DNA of 64,000 bases from Gemmataceae bacterium. GTDB taxonomy: Bacteria > Planctomycetota > Planctomycetia > Gemmatales > Gemmataceae. This document shows, piece by piece, positions 41,380 to 49,936 of this stretch. The notes below the pieces were generated by a model. It ran no database searches. It saw only the letters and a program-made list of their open reading frames with translations, and was not told the origin of the DNA. The position numbers and the translations under genes were made by a program. The DNA lies in assembly GCA_901538445.1 (NCBI GenBank), contig LR594585.1, positions 124,001-188,000 of the forward strand, written 5' to 3'. Numbering within the stretch: the first letter of the stretch is position 1; each line of letters begins with the position of its first letter.

Positions 41380-41886
41380 GTGTCATTCCGGGTTGGCAGC
41401 GGCCACGACTCGCACCGCCTTGCCCAGGGGCGTCCGCTGATCCTCGGCGGCGTCACGATCCCGCACACCCGCGGGCTCGTCGGCCACTCCGACGCCGACG
41501 CGGTGTTGCACGCCGTCACAGACGCGCTGCTCGGGGCCGTCGGCCTCGGCGACATCGGCGACGCCTACCCCGACACCGACCCCCGCTACCTCGGTGCCGA
41601 CTCGCGAGTGTTCCTCGTGGAAACGCTCGCAAAGTTGAACCAGCTCGGCTGGCGGGTTGTCAACCTGGACGTGACCGTGTTCGCGCAGGAGCCGAAGCTC
41701 GGCCCGGTGAAGGCGGCGATCCGCGACAACCTCGCGTCGCTGCTCGGCGTGCCGACCAATTGCGTGAACGTGAAGGCGAAGACCGGCGAGAAGGTCGGCC
41801 ACATCGGCCGCGGCGAAGCGATCGCCACCCACGCCGTTGTATTGTTGAAGAAGTTATCCACAGATTATGCAGAAGACGCAGATTAA
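41380..41886 (+). CDS. ispF: 2-C-methyl-D-erythritol 2,4-cyclodiphosphate synthase
   Basis: This 168-residue enzyme closes the cyclic diphosphate in the non-mevalonate isoprenoid pathway. RVGSGHDSHRLAQGRPLILGGV holds the metal-binding Asp and His, HSDADAVLHAVTDALLGAVGLGDIG is the family signature, and VNVKAKTGEKVGHIGRGEAIATHAV forms the trimer interface. GTG 41380 has CGGAG eight bases upstream. The last nine codons (STDYAEDAD) and the stop are provided by an intergenic repeat that begins at 41854, which makes the protein about ten residues longer than usual. Confidence 0.95.
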   Translation: MSFRVGSGHDSHRLAQGRPLILGGVTIPHTRGLVGHSDADAVLHAVTDALLGAVGLGDIGDAYPDTDPRYLGADSRVFLVETLAKLNQLGWRVVNLDVTVFAQEPKLGPVKAAIRDNLASLLGVPTNCVNVKAKTGEKVGHIGRGEAIATHAVVLLKKLSTDYAEDAD

Positions 41887-41941
41887 AGACCAAGACCACA
41901 GTTTTGAAAATCTGTGTCCATCTGTGTAATCTGCGGATCAT
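41854..41941. repeat. Inverted repeat fused to the ispF end
   Basis: TTATCCACAGATTATGCAGA (from 41854) faces TCTGTGTAATCTGCGGATCA (to 41941), with further iterated CAGAT words between. Its left arm encodes the last codons of ispF; its right arm ends 15 bases before cysS. Confidence 0.75.
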
Positions 41942-41956
41942 CAAGGATTTGGTGCC

Positions 41957-43522
41957 ATGGCTCTGCGAGTGTACAGCACGCTTACCCGTGAGAAGCAGGA
42001 CTTCCACAAGCAGCCGGGCGAGTCCGTCTCGATGTACGTGTGCGGGCCGACGGTGTACAAGCCGAGCCACATCGGGCACATGGTCGGCCCGGTCATCTTC
42101 GACACGGTCAAGCGCTACCTCACGTACCTCGGCTACAAGGTCACGTGGGTCGTCAACATTACCGACGTGGACGACAAGCTCATCGTCCGCGCCCGCGAAC
42201 TGAAAACTACGGTGCCGGCGCTCGCGGCGCAGATGACCGAGGACTACTTCAAGTGCCTCAAGGCGCTGAACGTCACCGGCATCGACCACTTCCCGCGGGC
42301 GACCGAGCACATCGGCGGGATGATCGAGGTCATCCAGAAGCTCGAACAGAAGGGCTACGCCTACCAGGTGGACGACGGCGTGTACTTCGACGTGTCGAAG
42401 GACAGCGACTACGGCGCGCTGAGCAACCGCGACCCGGAGCAGATGGAGGCTGGCGCGCGGCTGGAGGTGAACGCCCGCAAGCGGAACCCCGGCGACTTCG
42501 CGCTGTGGAAGGGGGCCAAGCCCGACGAGCCGGCCGAGGTGCAGTACGAGAGCCCGTTCACGTGCGGCCGCGGCCGCCCCGGGTGGCACATCGAGTGCAC
42601 GTGCATGGCGATCAAGATGCTCGGCGACACGCTCGACATCCACGGCGGCGGCCTCGACCTCCAGTTCCCGCACCACGAGAACGAACTCGCCCAGAGCGAG
42701 AGCTGGACCGACAAGCAATTCGCCCGCGTGTGGATGCACAACGGGTTGCTTCAGTTGCGAGACAAGGATGGTAAGCCGACCAAAATGGCCGGCTCACTCG
42801 GCAATGTGTTGAACGTGGAGACTGCACTTCAGCACGTCCCAGGCGATGCGTTGCGGTTCTTCATGCTGAAGACGCACTACCGTTCGCCGATCGACCTCGG
42901 CATGTGGGACTGGCACAACCCCGCCACGCCCATCCCGGAAGGCCTGATCGAAGCGCAGACGGCCCACGCTTCATTTGTGCGGTTTGCGGAGCGCGTGAAG
43001 CGCGTCACGGGGAGTGGGTACGCGGAGTTGAAGTCGCCCGCGACGTTCGACCCGAGTCGGACGTTCACGCAGCCGGCGTTTGCGGAGGCGTACCGGGAGT
43101 TTCGTTCGTACCTGGACGACGACTTCAACACCGGCGGTGCGGTGGGGGTGCTGAGCACGCTCGTCACGAGCCTGAACAAGGCCGCCGACGCGGCCAAGCT
43201 CGAAGACCCCTCGACGAACAACGCCGCAGCGAAGGCCGAGTTTGTGGAGGGCGCGACGCTCGTGAAGGAAATGGCGTCGGTCCTCGGGCTGACGTTCGAC
43301 GTGCCGCAAGCGGACCTCGGCGGCGGGTTGGTGCCGGGGCTGATGCAGTTGCTCCTCGACCTGCGGAGCAACCTCCGCACGGAGGCGAAGGCCGCGGCGA
43401 AGGACAACCCGCTCAAGAAGTCGCTGTTCGACCAGACGGACCTGATCCGCAAGCGGCTCGCGGACCTCGGCGTCACCCTCGAAGACCGCCCCGGCGGCAC
43501 GACGTGGCGTGTGGGGAGTTGA
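41957..43522 (+). CDS. cysS: Cysteinyl-tRNA synthetase with altered KMSKS loop
   Basis: This 521-residue class I synthetase charges tRNA-Cys. The zinc site is Cys29 (YVCGPTVY), CTCM and HHENE; the HIGH motif is His38-Ile-Gly-His41. The ADP-binding loop reads TKMAGSLGN at Lys276-Ser280, where KMSKS is expected, so the second lysine is a glycine. The remainder (YFDVSKDSDYGALSNR, GRPGWHIECTCMA, HGGGLDLQFPHHENE) is standard CysRS. The DALR-type C-terminal helical domain is present. A dedicated promoter was not seen; the gene follows a repeat element. It may be fully active, as the first lysine of the loop remains. Confidence 0.95.
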   Translation: MALRVYSTLTREKQDFHKQPGESVSMYVCGPTVYKPSHIGHMVGPVIFDTVKRYLTYLGYKVTWVVNITDVDDKLIVRARELKTTVPALAAQMTEDYFKCLKALNVTGIDHFPRATEHIGGMIEVIQKLEQKGYAYQVDDGVYFDVSKDSDYGALSNRDPEQMEAGARLEVNARKRNPGDFALWKGAKPDEPAEVQYESPFTCGRGRPGWHIECTCMAIKMLGDTLDIHGGGLDLQFPHHENELAQSESWTDKQFARVWMHNGLLQLRDKDGKPTKMAGSLGNVLNVETALQHVPGDALRFFMLKTHYRSPIDLGMWDWHNPATPIPEGLIEAQTAHASFVRFAERVKRVTGSGYAELKSPATFDPSRTFTQPAFAEAYREFRSYLDDDFNTGGAVGVLSTLVTSLNKAADAAKLEDPSTNNAAAKAEFVEGATLVKEMASVLGLTFDVPQADLGGGLVPGLMQLLLDLRSNLRTEAKAAAKDNPLKKSLFDQTDLIRKRLADLGVTLEDRPGGTTWRVGS

Positions 43523-43668
43523 TTGGTGCGCGTCCGGTTCGGCCGCCTGTGCCGGACCGGACGCCGCACCGCTCATCGTGCTGCTGAAAGGCGAAGGAGA
43601 CCGACATTTCGTTTTGCCGGGGGTGGGGTATAGCGGGGTGATCCCAGCATTCTGTGCGAGGTGCGAAA

Positions 43669-44280
43669 ATGCCCGCTCCGAAGCGTATCCTCGGCCTCGA
43701 CCCCGGCCTGCAAGTCACCGGCTACGGCGTTCTCGAAGTCACCGACGCCGGCCCGCGGGTGTGCGAGGCCGGCGTGCTGCGGTCGGCCGAGGGCCGCGAT
43801 CCTGCTGACATGTCGCGGCGCGTGAAGACGCTTTACGATGGGCTGTGTGAGGTGCTGGCGCAGTACACGCCGTCCGCGATGGCCGTCGAGCAACTCTTCG
43901 CCCACTACGACCACCCGCGGACGGCGATCCTGATGGCCCACGCCCGCGGGGCGTTCTTTCTCGCCGGTGCGCAGTATAATATACCCGTGTTCAGTTACGC
44001 CCCGGCCCGGGTGAAGAAGCTCGTGACCGGCAGCGGCCGAGCGAGCAAGGAGCAGATGCAGCACGCGGTCGCCCGCGAACTGAACCTCGCCGGCCCGCCC
44101 GAGCCGCACGACGTTGCTGATGCCCTCGCGATCGCCCTGTGCCACTACTTCGCCGGCAGCGGCGGGATCATGGGCGGCGCCCGCGGCGCGACGTTCACCG
44201 GCATCAACCGCGAGGCGCTGTTCGGCCCCGACCCGGACCGGCTCGACGAAGACCCCGAATCCACGGACGACGCGGCATGA
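43669..44280 (+). CDS. ruvC: Holliday junction resolvase RuvC
   Basis: This 203-residue nuclease cuts Holliday junctions during recombination. KRILGLDPGLQVTGYGV carries the first catalytic aspartate, AMAVEQLFAHYD the glutamate, and EPHDVADALAIALCHY the last two aspartates. GAGG at 43658-43661 lies seven bases before ATG 43669, preferred over GTG 43654. The last 40 residues are longer than usual. The stop overlaps the ruvA start as ATGA. Confidence 0.95.
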   Translation: MPAPKRILGLDPGLQVTGYGVLEVTDAGPRVCEAGVLRSAEGRDPADMSRRVKTLYDGLCEVLAQYTPSAMAVEQLFAHYDHPRTAILMAHARGAFFLAGAQYNIPVFSYAPARVKKLVTGSGRASKEQMQHAVARELNLAGPPEPHDVADALAIALCHYFAGSGGIMGGARGATFTGINREALFGPDPDRLDEDPESTDDAA

Positions 44281-44999
44281 TTACCAAGATGACGGGCGTC
44301 CTCACTCGTGTCCTCGACGACGAGGTGCGGCTCCAGATCGACGCCTTCGAGTACCAGGTGCTTGTGCCCGAGAGCGTCCGCCGCGTCGTGCAGATGAAGG
44401 TGGGCCAGGAGGTCACGTTCCACGTCACGGAGTACCTCGAAGGCAACTCGGGCGGCAACCGGTTCGTGCCGCGGAAGCTCGGGTTCAACACCGAGGCCGA
44501 ACTCGAGTTCTTCGACCTGTTCTGTACGGTCGAGAAGATCGGCGCGAAGAAGGCGCTCAAGGCGATGGCCCGCCCGGTGCGCGAGATCGCCGACGCCATT
44601 GCCCGTCAGGACTCGCGGTGGCTCAGCACCCTGCCCGGCATCGGCGCGACGACCGCCGAGCAGATCGTCACGACGCTGAAGCGCAAAGTGACCGCGTTCG
44701 TGATGGCGGCGTCCGCACCGGCCCCTGCGCCCGTCGCGGCCGCTCCGCCCGAGGAGCCGAAGGCCAAGGCGAGCGGCCGGCGTAAGCCGGCTGTTCCGGC
44801 GGCCGAACCCGAGCCGCAACCGGTGGTGGTGTCGATGGACACCGACGGCCAACTGATCGAGGACGTCTACCAGGCGCTGATGGGGCTCGGCCACAACCCG
44901 ATTGAAGCCCGCACCAAGCTCGACGCGCTACTGACGTGCGGCAAGCCGTTTAAGAACATCTCCGACGCGCTCACACTGATCTACGCTCAGAAGGGATGA
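44277..44999 (+). CDS. ruvA: Holliday junction helicase subunit RuvA
   Basis: This 240-residue protein binds Holliday junctions and loads RuvB. It has an OB-fold start (MITKMTGVLTRVLDDEVRLQ), two HhH motifs (VEKIGAKKALKAM, LPGIGATTAEQIV) and a C-terminal RuvB-binding domain (EDVYQALMGLGHNPIEART) joined by a long Ala/Pro-rich linker of about 50 residues. It overlaps ruvC by four bases. A large palindrome separates it from ruvB. Confidence 0.95.
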   Translation: MITKMTGVLTRVLDDEVRLQIDAFEYQVLVPESVRRVVQMKVGQEVTFHVTEYLEGNSGGNRFVPRKLGFNTEAELEFFDLFCTVEKIGAKKALKAMARPVREIADAIARQDSRWLSTLPGIGATTAEQIVTTLKRKVTAFVMAASAPAPAPVAAAPPEEPKAKASGRRKPAVPAAEPEPQPVVVSMDTDGQLIEDVYQALMGLGHNPIEARTKLDALLTCGKPFKNISDALTLIYAQKG

Positions 45000-45049
45000 A
45001 GGCAGGAAGACTGTTGGCTTGCGAGGCGATCGGGGCGGGATCAGTTCTT

Positions 45050-45226
45050 TGCCCCGACGGGGCGAGACAACGTAGCCCGGGGCACCGCCCCGGGTTCGTG
45101 GCGGGTAGAACCATGCACCCTGAAGGGGTGCGACAATGGCCGTGCCGCACCCCTTCAGGGTGCTGAGGATTATCGAGCGTACCCGGGGCGGTGCCCCGGG
45201 CTACGTTGTCTCGCCCCGTCGGGGCA
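45050..45226. repeat. Nested 46-bp-arm palindrome between ruvA and ruvB
   Basis: The arm 45050-45095 (starting TGCCCCGACGGGGCGAGAC) is exactly inverted at 45181-45226. A second perfect hairpin (18-bp arms, 45115-45132 and 45146-45163, starting GCACCCTGAAGGGG) lies inside. It fills the 247-bp gap. Confidence 0.92.
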
Positions 45227-45246
45227 CAAGGCAAACGGAAGCACAC

Positions 45247-46287
45247 ATGGCCCGTGAGAAAGTCATCACCACCGTGCCGGCCGACGAGGTCCAGAAGCAG
45301 GACGCGGCGCTGCGGCCGAAGTTGCTCCGCGAGGTCATCGGGCAGCGGAAGGTCGCGGAGCGGCTGGAGGTCGCGGTCGCGGGCTGCAAGAAGCTCAACG
45401 AGCCGCTCGGCCACATCCTGTTCGACGGCCCGCCGGGCCTCGGCAAGACCACGTTCGCCACGGTGCTCCCGAACGAACTCGGCACCGGCCTCCAGATGAC
45501 CAGCGGCCCGGCGCTCTCGAAGCCGGCCGACATGCTCCCCTTCCTCACCAACCTGGAGGAAGGGTCGATCCTGTTCATCGACGAGATCCACCGCATGCCG
45601 CGGGTGGTCGAGGAGTTCATTTACCCGGCGATGGAGGACTTCCGCATCGACATCGTCCTCGGCGAGGGCATGAGCGCCCGCACCATCTCGATGGCGCTAA
45701 AGCGGTTTACCCTCATCGGGGCGACCACCCGTAGCGGGATGCTCAGCGGGCCGATGCGCGACCGGTTCAAGATCCACGAGCACCTCGAGTTCTACAGCAC
45801 CGAGGAGCTGGCGAAGATCGCGACCGTGAACGCCGCGAAGCTGAACACCCCGATCACGCCTGCCGCCGCGCACGAGCTCGCCCGCCGCAGCCGCGGGACG
45901 CCGCGGGTCGCGAACAGCCGGCTGTACTGGGCGCGGAGCTACGCCGCGGCCCGGCACGACGGGAGCATCACCGAGGACGTGGCACGGGCTGCGCTCGACA
46001 TGGCCGAGGTGGACCGCGACGGGCTCGACCGCAACGACCGCAAGTACCTGGAGACGCTCATCGACCTGTACGGCGGCGGGCCGACCGGCGTCGAGGCGCT
46101 GGCTGCGACGATGAACCTCGCGGCAGACACGCTGTCGGACGAGATCGAGCCGTACCTGCTCCGCGAGCAGTACGTCAGCCGCGACCGCCGCGGCCGCATC
46201 GCCATGCCGCGAGCGTTCGCGCTGCTCGGCCGCTCGCAGCCGAAGCCGAAGGCCGACGACAAGCCTCAGCCGGGGCTGTTCGAGTGA
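45247..46287 (+). CDS. ruvB: Holliday junction helicase RuvB
   Basis: This 346-residue AAA+ motor drives branch migration with RuvA. Walker A is GPPGLGKTTFA, Walker B is ILFIDEIHRM, and sensor 1 is TLIGATTRSGMLSGPMRDRF. The C-terminal winged helix has GPTGVEALAATMNLAADTLSDEIEPYL, shown here in full because it identifies the family by position (residues 279-305). The last 22 bases overlap the convergent DUF454 gene. ruvC, ruvA and ruvB form one locus interrupted by a repeat. Confidence 0.95.
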   Translation: MAREKVITTVPADEVQKQDAALRPKLLREVIGQRKVAERLEVAVAGCKKLNEPLGHILFDGPPGLGKTTFATVLPNELGTGLQMTSGPALSKPADMLPFLTNLEEGSILFIDEIHRMPRVVEEFIYPAMEDFRIDIVLGEGMSARTISMALKRFTLIGATTRSGMLSGPMRDRFKIHEHLEFYSTEELAKIATVNAAKLNTPITPAAAHELARRSRGTPRVANSRLYWARSYAAARHDGSITEDVARAALDMAEVDRDGLDRNDRKYLETLIDLYGGGPTGVEALAATMNLAADTLSDEIEPYLLREQYVSRDRRGRIAMPRAFALLGRSQPKPKADDKPQPGLFE

Positions 46288-46787
46288 TCGACGGGTCTTC
46301 GGGGGATCGTCGGCACCGCGAACGTGATGGTGCAAACGCCGACCGCCGCGAGCCCCCCGATCACGCACTTCACCCACACCGGCACGCGGCCGAACGCGAT
46401 GCTGAGTGTCACGACGGTCGCGACCAGGCACACGGCCAGCACCTTCACCGGCCGGCGGATCCCGCGGTGCTCGACCCAGTCGCGAAGCAGCGGACCGAAC
46501 ACCGGCGACCGCCGCAGCCACCGCTCCAGCCGCGGTGACGACTTCGAGAAGCAGTAGCTCGCGAGGAGCACCCACGGCGTCGTTGGCAGCCCCGGCAGCA
46601 GCACGCCGAGGTACGCAACGCCGACGAACCCGGCCCCGGCCCCGGCGTACAGGACGCGAACCGGGCCGGTGGCGGGCTTCACGGCCGCGGCCGGCCCGAC
46701 TGGGGTGCCGCGGTGCTCGGGTACGGGAACGGTCGCGGCGCTCAGCGGCGGGCAGGTGACGACGTGGTTCCCCGTGCCGAGACTCAT
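46266..46787 (-). CDS. DUF454 (YbaN-like) membrane protein
   Basis: This 173-residue inner-membrane protein matches the DUF454/YbaN family: FVGVAYLGVLLPGLPTTPWVLLA and SYCFSKSSPRLERWL are hallmarks, followed by hydrophobic spans (KVLAVCLVATVVTLSIAF, VIGGLAAVGVCTITFAV). The first 40 residues are Pro-rich and may be non-native if a later start is used. Its 3' end overlaps that of ruvB by 22 bases on the opposite strand. The function of the family is unknown. Confidence 0.85.
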   Translation of the reverse strand: MSLGTGNHVVTCPPLSAATVPVPEHRGTPVGPAAAVKPATGPVRVLYAGAGAGFVGVAYLGVLLPGLPTTPWVLLASYCFSKSSPRLERWLRRSPVFGPLLRDWVEHRGIRRPVKVLAVCLVATVVTLSIAFGRVPVWVKCVIGGLAAVGVCTITFAVPTIPRRPVDHSNSPG

Positions 46788-46875
46788 CCCGCAAACTCAC
46801 CGAGGTGGAAGCGCGAAGGGCGGCGCGGACCGACCGGCCGCGACGCCCCGATGATACCCGGGTTCGGAGCCGCTG

Positions 46876-48687
46876 TCACGGCATCCGCGCGTCGGCCGGG
46901 AGCTTCACCTCCGTCCCCGCGGGCAGGATCTCGTCGGGCCGGAGTTGCGGGTTCAGCGAGTACACGTCGTTCCACCGCTGCTCGTTCCCGAGCGTCAGTC
47001 GCGCGATCGCCCGCATGCTCATGCCGCCGGTCGGGACGCGGAACGCCTTCTCGGCACCGGTCGAGCGCACCGGGCTGGGCGACGATGCGCTCCCCCACTC
47101 GGGGACGCCGCCGGACTGGCTCACGGGCACCGTCGCCGGCTTCGACCCGCCCTGGAGGTAGCGCTTCAGGACGTGCAGCGGCGGCACGTCGATCGGTCCG
47201 GACCCCTGGAGCGCCTTGTTCCGGTTGTACGCCCGCAGCGCCGCCGAGTACCGCGTGTCGTTGTAGAACTCGCGGCTGATCGACTCGTAGGTGTCGCCGG
47301 CCTTGGGCTCATGCAGGTCCACGTCGAACGACGTCACCGGTGCCCGCTCGATGGCCGCGACGGGCGTGACGTTCGCCTTCGGGTCGGCCCGCGTGAACTC
47401 GGGCTTGGGCCGCTCCGTCGCGGGCGGGGTGACGCTCACCGGCGGGTTCAACTTCGGCTCGGGCTTCGGGACTTCGGGCGTGGGCGGTGCGGGCGGCGTG
47501 CTGCCGCCACCGACCGGAGTCACCGGGGCCGGCGGCTTCCCGAGATCGGGCGCGGGCGGCAGCGACGGAACCACGGGCGATCCCGTGACCGGCGGCGGTG
47601 CGACGGACGGCCCCTTCGGTGCCGGGGACTGAACGAACTCCGGCTCGGGAAGCGACTTCTTGGGCTCGACCGGCGCGACGCCCCCCGGCCCAACGGGCGG
47701 CACCACTCCGGCCGTCGGCGGGGCCGGTAGCTTCGGTGCAGGTTCGATCTTCGGCGCGAGGTCGATCTTCGGCGCAAGGTCGACCGGGGCCGGCGGCAGA
47801 GTCGCGGGCGGGGCCGGCGGCAGTGCGGGGCTCGCGCCCGGCGGCGGGACCGAGGGAGCCGCGGGGCCGCTCGGGAGCGGGGGCAGCGCCGGACCGGCCG
47901 GAGGCGTCGCGGGCAGCGGCGGGGCCGCGGGCAACATCGGACCGGCCGACGGGACCGCGGGCACCTGCGGGCCGGTGGCCGGAACCGCGGGCGGCGCGGC
48001 GGGGAGCAGCGGAGCGGGTTCGGTGCCCCCGGCCTGTGTGACGGCCGGCGGCCGCGCGGGCGCGTCGAACGCCGGCGGGGGCGGGGCCGCCGCGAACTCG
48101 GGCCTCGCCGGCTTCTGCTCGGTGGCGGGCTTCGGGCCCACCGGCACGAGGTCGGGGGCGGGGGCGGTACTCGGGACCGGCGGCAGTGCGGGTTCGACCG
48201 TCGCAACGGGGCGCGACGGGCCGGCGGGCGTCACCACCGGGAACGGCGGGTCAACTCGCGGCGCGACGGGCACGGCCGTGGGCGGAATGGTCTCGGCGAG
48301 CGGCTTCGGGTGCTCGATGACCGGCTTCTCGAAGACGACCGGCTCCCGCGGGGCCGCGGCGAGTGGGGCGGGCGGGGCCGGTGCCCCCGGGGTTGCGGCC
48401 GCGGGCGGGTCGTCCGGGGCGAAGTACTTCACACCCGCGACGCCGGCCGCGAGGCTCAGCGCCGACGCCGCCGCGACCGCGATCTTCTTGCCCAGTCCCG
48501 CAGTCTTCGCCGCGGGCGCGGGGGGCGTCGCCGCCGGGGCCGCCGGCGGGTCCGAGAGCTTCACCGGCTCGACGGGCTTGTCGGCCGCCTTCGGGACCGG
48601 GAGCGGGGGCAGGGGGGGCAGCGACGGGAGCGGCGCGGCGACCGGTCGCGGCTTCGGAGCGTCAACGGCAATGGGTTCGGCGGTCAT
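46876..48687 (-). CDS. Proline-rich bitopic membrane protein with C-terminal LysM-like domains
   Basis: This 603-residue protein has a short cytoplasmic Pro-rich start, a membrane span (KKIAVAAASALSLAAGVAGV near residue 70) and then about 370 residues of Pro/Ala/Val repeats. The end holds two LysM-like segments: AGDTYESISREFYNDTRYS and MSMRAIARLTLGNEQRWNDV followed by PAGTEVKLP. LysM domains bind peptidoglycan. It begins 35 bases after rsmH on the same strand, the place where ftsL stands in dcw clusters, so it may be a cell-wall-spanning morphogenesis protein. The length of the Pro-rich part suggests a spacer crossing the periplasm. Confidence 0.8.
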   Translation of the reverse strand: MTAEPIAVDAPKPRPVAAPLPSLPPLPPLPVPKAADKPVEPVKLSDPPAAPAATPPAPAAKTAGLGKKIAVAAASALSLAAGVAGVKYFAPDDPPAAATPGAPAPPAPLAAAPREPVVFEKPVIEHPKPLAETIPPTAVPVAPRVDPPFPVVTPAGPSRPVATVEPALPPVPSTAPAPDLVPVGPKPATEQKPARPEFAAAPPPPAFDAPARPPAVTQAGGTEPAPLLPAAPPAVPATGPQVPAVPSAGPMLPAAPPLPATPPAGPALPPLPSGPAAPSVPPPGASPALPPAPPATLPPAPVDLAPKIDLAPKIEPAPKLPAPPTAGVVPPVGPGGVAPVEPKKSLPEPEFVQSPAPKGPSVAPPPVTGSPVVPSLPPAPDLGKPPAPVTPVGGGSTPPAPPTPEVPKPEPKLNPPVSVTPPATERPKPEFTRADPKANVTPVAAIERAPVTSFDVDLHEPKAGDTYESISREFYNDTRYSAALRAYNRNKALQGSGPIDVPPLHVLKRYLQGGSKPATVPVSQSGGVPEWGSASSPSPVRSTGAEKAFRVPTGGMSMRAIARLTLGNEQRWNDVYSLNPQLRPDEILPAGTEVKLPADARMP

Positions 48688-48722
48688 CCGTGACCTCGCT
48701 GGTGTCGCGAACCGCGGTTCGC

Positions 48723-49604
48723 TCAGGTTCGTCTCGCCACGCGGAGCTTCGCGCTCCGGCTGCGGGGGTTGCGGGCCAGCTCCTCGTCGCCGGCCTCAAC
48801 GGGCTTCTTCGTCACCGGCTCCCACGGCGGCCCGCGGAACGCCTGCTTCACCCGACGGTCCTCCAGCGAGTGGAAGCTGATGACCCCGGCCCGGCCGCCC
48901 GGCCGCACGAGCTTCGGCAGCGCGGCGAGCAACCGGTCGAGGGCCCCCAATTCGTCGTTCACCGCGATCCGCAGCGCCTGGAACACGCGGGTCGCGGGGT
49001 CGATCCCGCCCGACCGCGGGACGCAGCTCCGCACCACCGCGGCGAAATCGGCGGTCGTCGCGAACGGCCGGGTCGCCCGGCGCTCGACGACCTTTCGCGC
49101 CACCCGCCGGCTGTGCCGCTCCTCGCCGAACTCGAAGAACACGTCCGCGAGGGCGGCCTCGCTCATCGCGTTCACCAGGTCGGCGGCTGTCGCCCCCGCG
49201 GTCGGGTCGAGCCGCATGTCGAGCGGTCCGTCCTCGCGGAAGCTCAGCCCGCGGGCACCGGCGTCCATCTGATCGGAGGCGAACCCGAGATCAGCGAGGA
49301 CGCCGTCCACCGCGTCGATCCCGAGGTTCTCGAGTACCCCGGCCAGCTGGTCGAAGTTCGCGTGAACGAGTGTGACCCGGGCCCCGGCCGCGTCGAGCCG
49401 CGGGCGGGCCAGGTCCAGCATCGTCGGGTCCTGGTCGAGCCCGACGAGCCGCCCGGAGGCACCCACGCGGTCGGCAATGAGCAACGAGTGGCCGCCGCCG
49501 CCGACGGTGCAATCAACCCACGTCTCGCCCGGCCGCGGGCCGAGGCGGTCCAGAACTTCGGCGGCGAGTACGGGAGCGTGTCGAGGCTCGCGCGGCGCGG
49601 ACAT
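48723..49604 (-). CDS. rsmH: 16S rRNA m4C1402 methyltransferase RsmH (MraW)
   Basis: This 293-residue SAM-dependent enzyme methylates N4 of C1402 in 16S rRNA. HAPVLAAEVLDRLGPRPGETWVD and VGGGGHS form the SAM site (residues 9-40); GVLADLGFASDQMD, RGLSFREDGPLDMRLD and FHSLEDRRVKQAF are family signatures. I chose ATG at 49604; the frame is open to 49628. mraZ is missing upstream and ftsL, ftsI and mur genes are missing downstream, so this is a fragmentary dcw cluster. Confidence 0.95.
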   Translation of the reverse strand: MSAPREPRHAPVLAAEVLDRLGPRPGETWVDCTVGGGGHSLLIADRVGASGRLVGLDQDPTMLDLARPRLDAAGARVTLVHANFDQLAGVLENLGIDAVDGVLADLGFASDQMDAGARGLSFREDGPLDMRLDPTAGATAADLVNAMSEAALADVFFEFGEERHSRRVARKVVERRATRPFATTADFAAVVRSCVPRSGGIDPATRVFQALRIAVNDELGALDRLLAALPKLVRPGGRAGVISFHSLEDRRVKQAFRGPPWEPVTKKPVEAGDEELARNPRSRSAKLRVARRT

Positions 49605-49718
49605 ACGGTGCCCCGGGAGGCGGGTCAAGGCGAGGTAGTCCCCGGGGTGTACCTGCGGATGTTGGCAGTCTTGGCGAACGGGGGACGTGACACCGGATCG
49701 CGTGGATCAGTTGTCTCC

Positions 49719-49784
49719 GGTGGGGCAGGCATTCTTGCCTGCCTCCAACCGCCTGGGGAGGCAGGCAAGAATGCCTGCCCCACC
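49719..49784. repeat. Perfect 28-bp-arm palindrome
   Basis: The arm 49719-49746 (GGTGGGGCAGGCATTCTTG onward) is exactly inverted at 49757-49784 with a ten-base loop. It lies in the 330-bp gap upstream of rsmH, in which nothing else is evident. Confidence 0.9.
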
Positions 49785-49936
49785 GAGACAGAAGACAGAA
49801 ACGAATCCACGAGATTCGGAATGAGTCCCCCGGTCGACCTGCTTGTGCGCTCCACCGCGGGGCCCACGTCCCCCGCTCGCCAAAATCCAAAGGCGCACCC
49901 TGGTCCCCGGGAGGTGTTGTAAGGGAACGGGCGGGG

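Noticed and set aside
41854-41862. Perfect DnaA box TTATCCACA.
   Set aside because: It is one arm of an intergenic repeat at the end of ispF, single, and 5 kb from the dnaA-dnaN spacer.
43974-43982. TATAAT-like sequence (GTATAATATA).
   Set aside because: It lies inside ruvC with no gene starting nearby.
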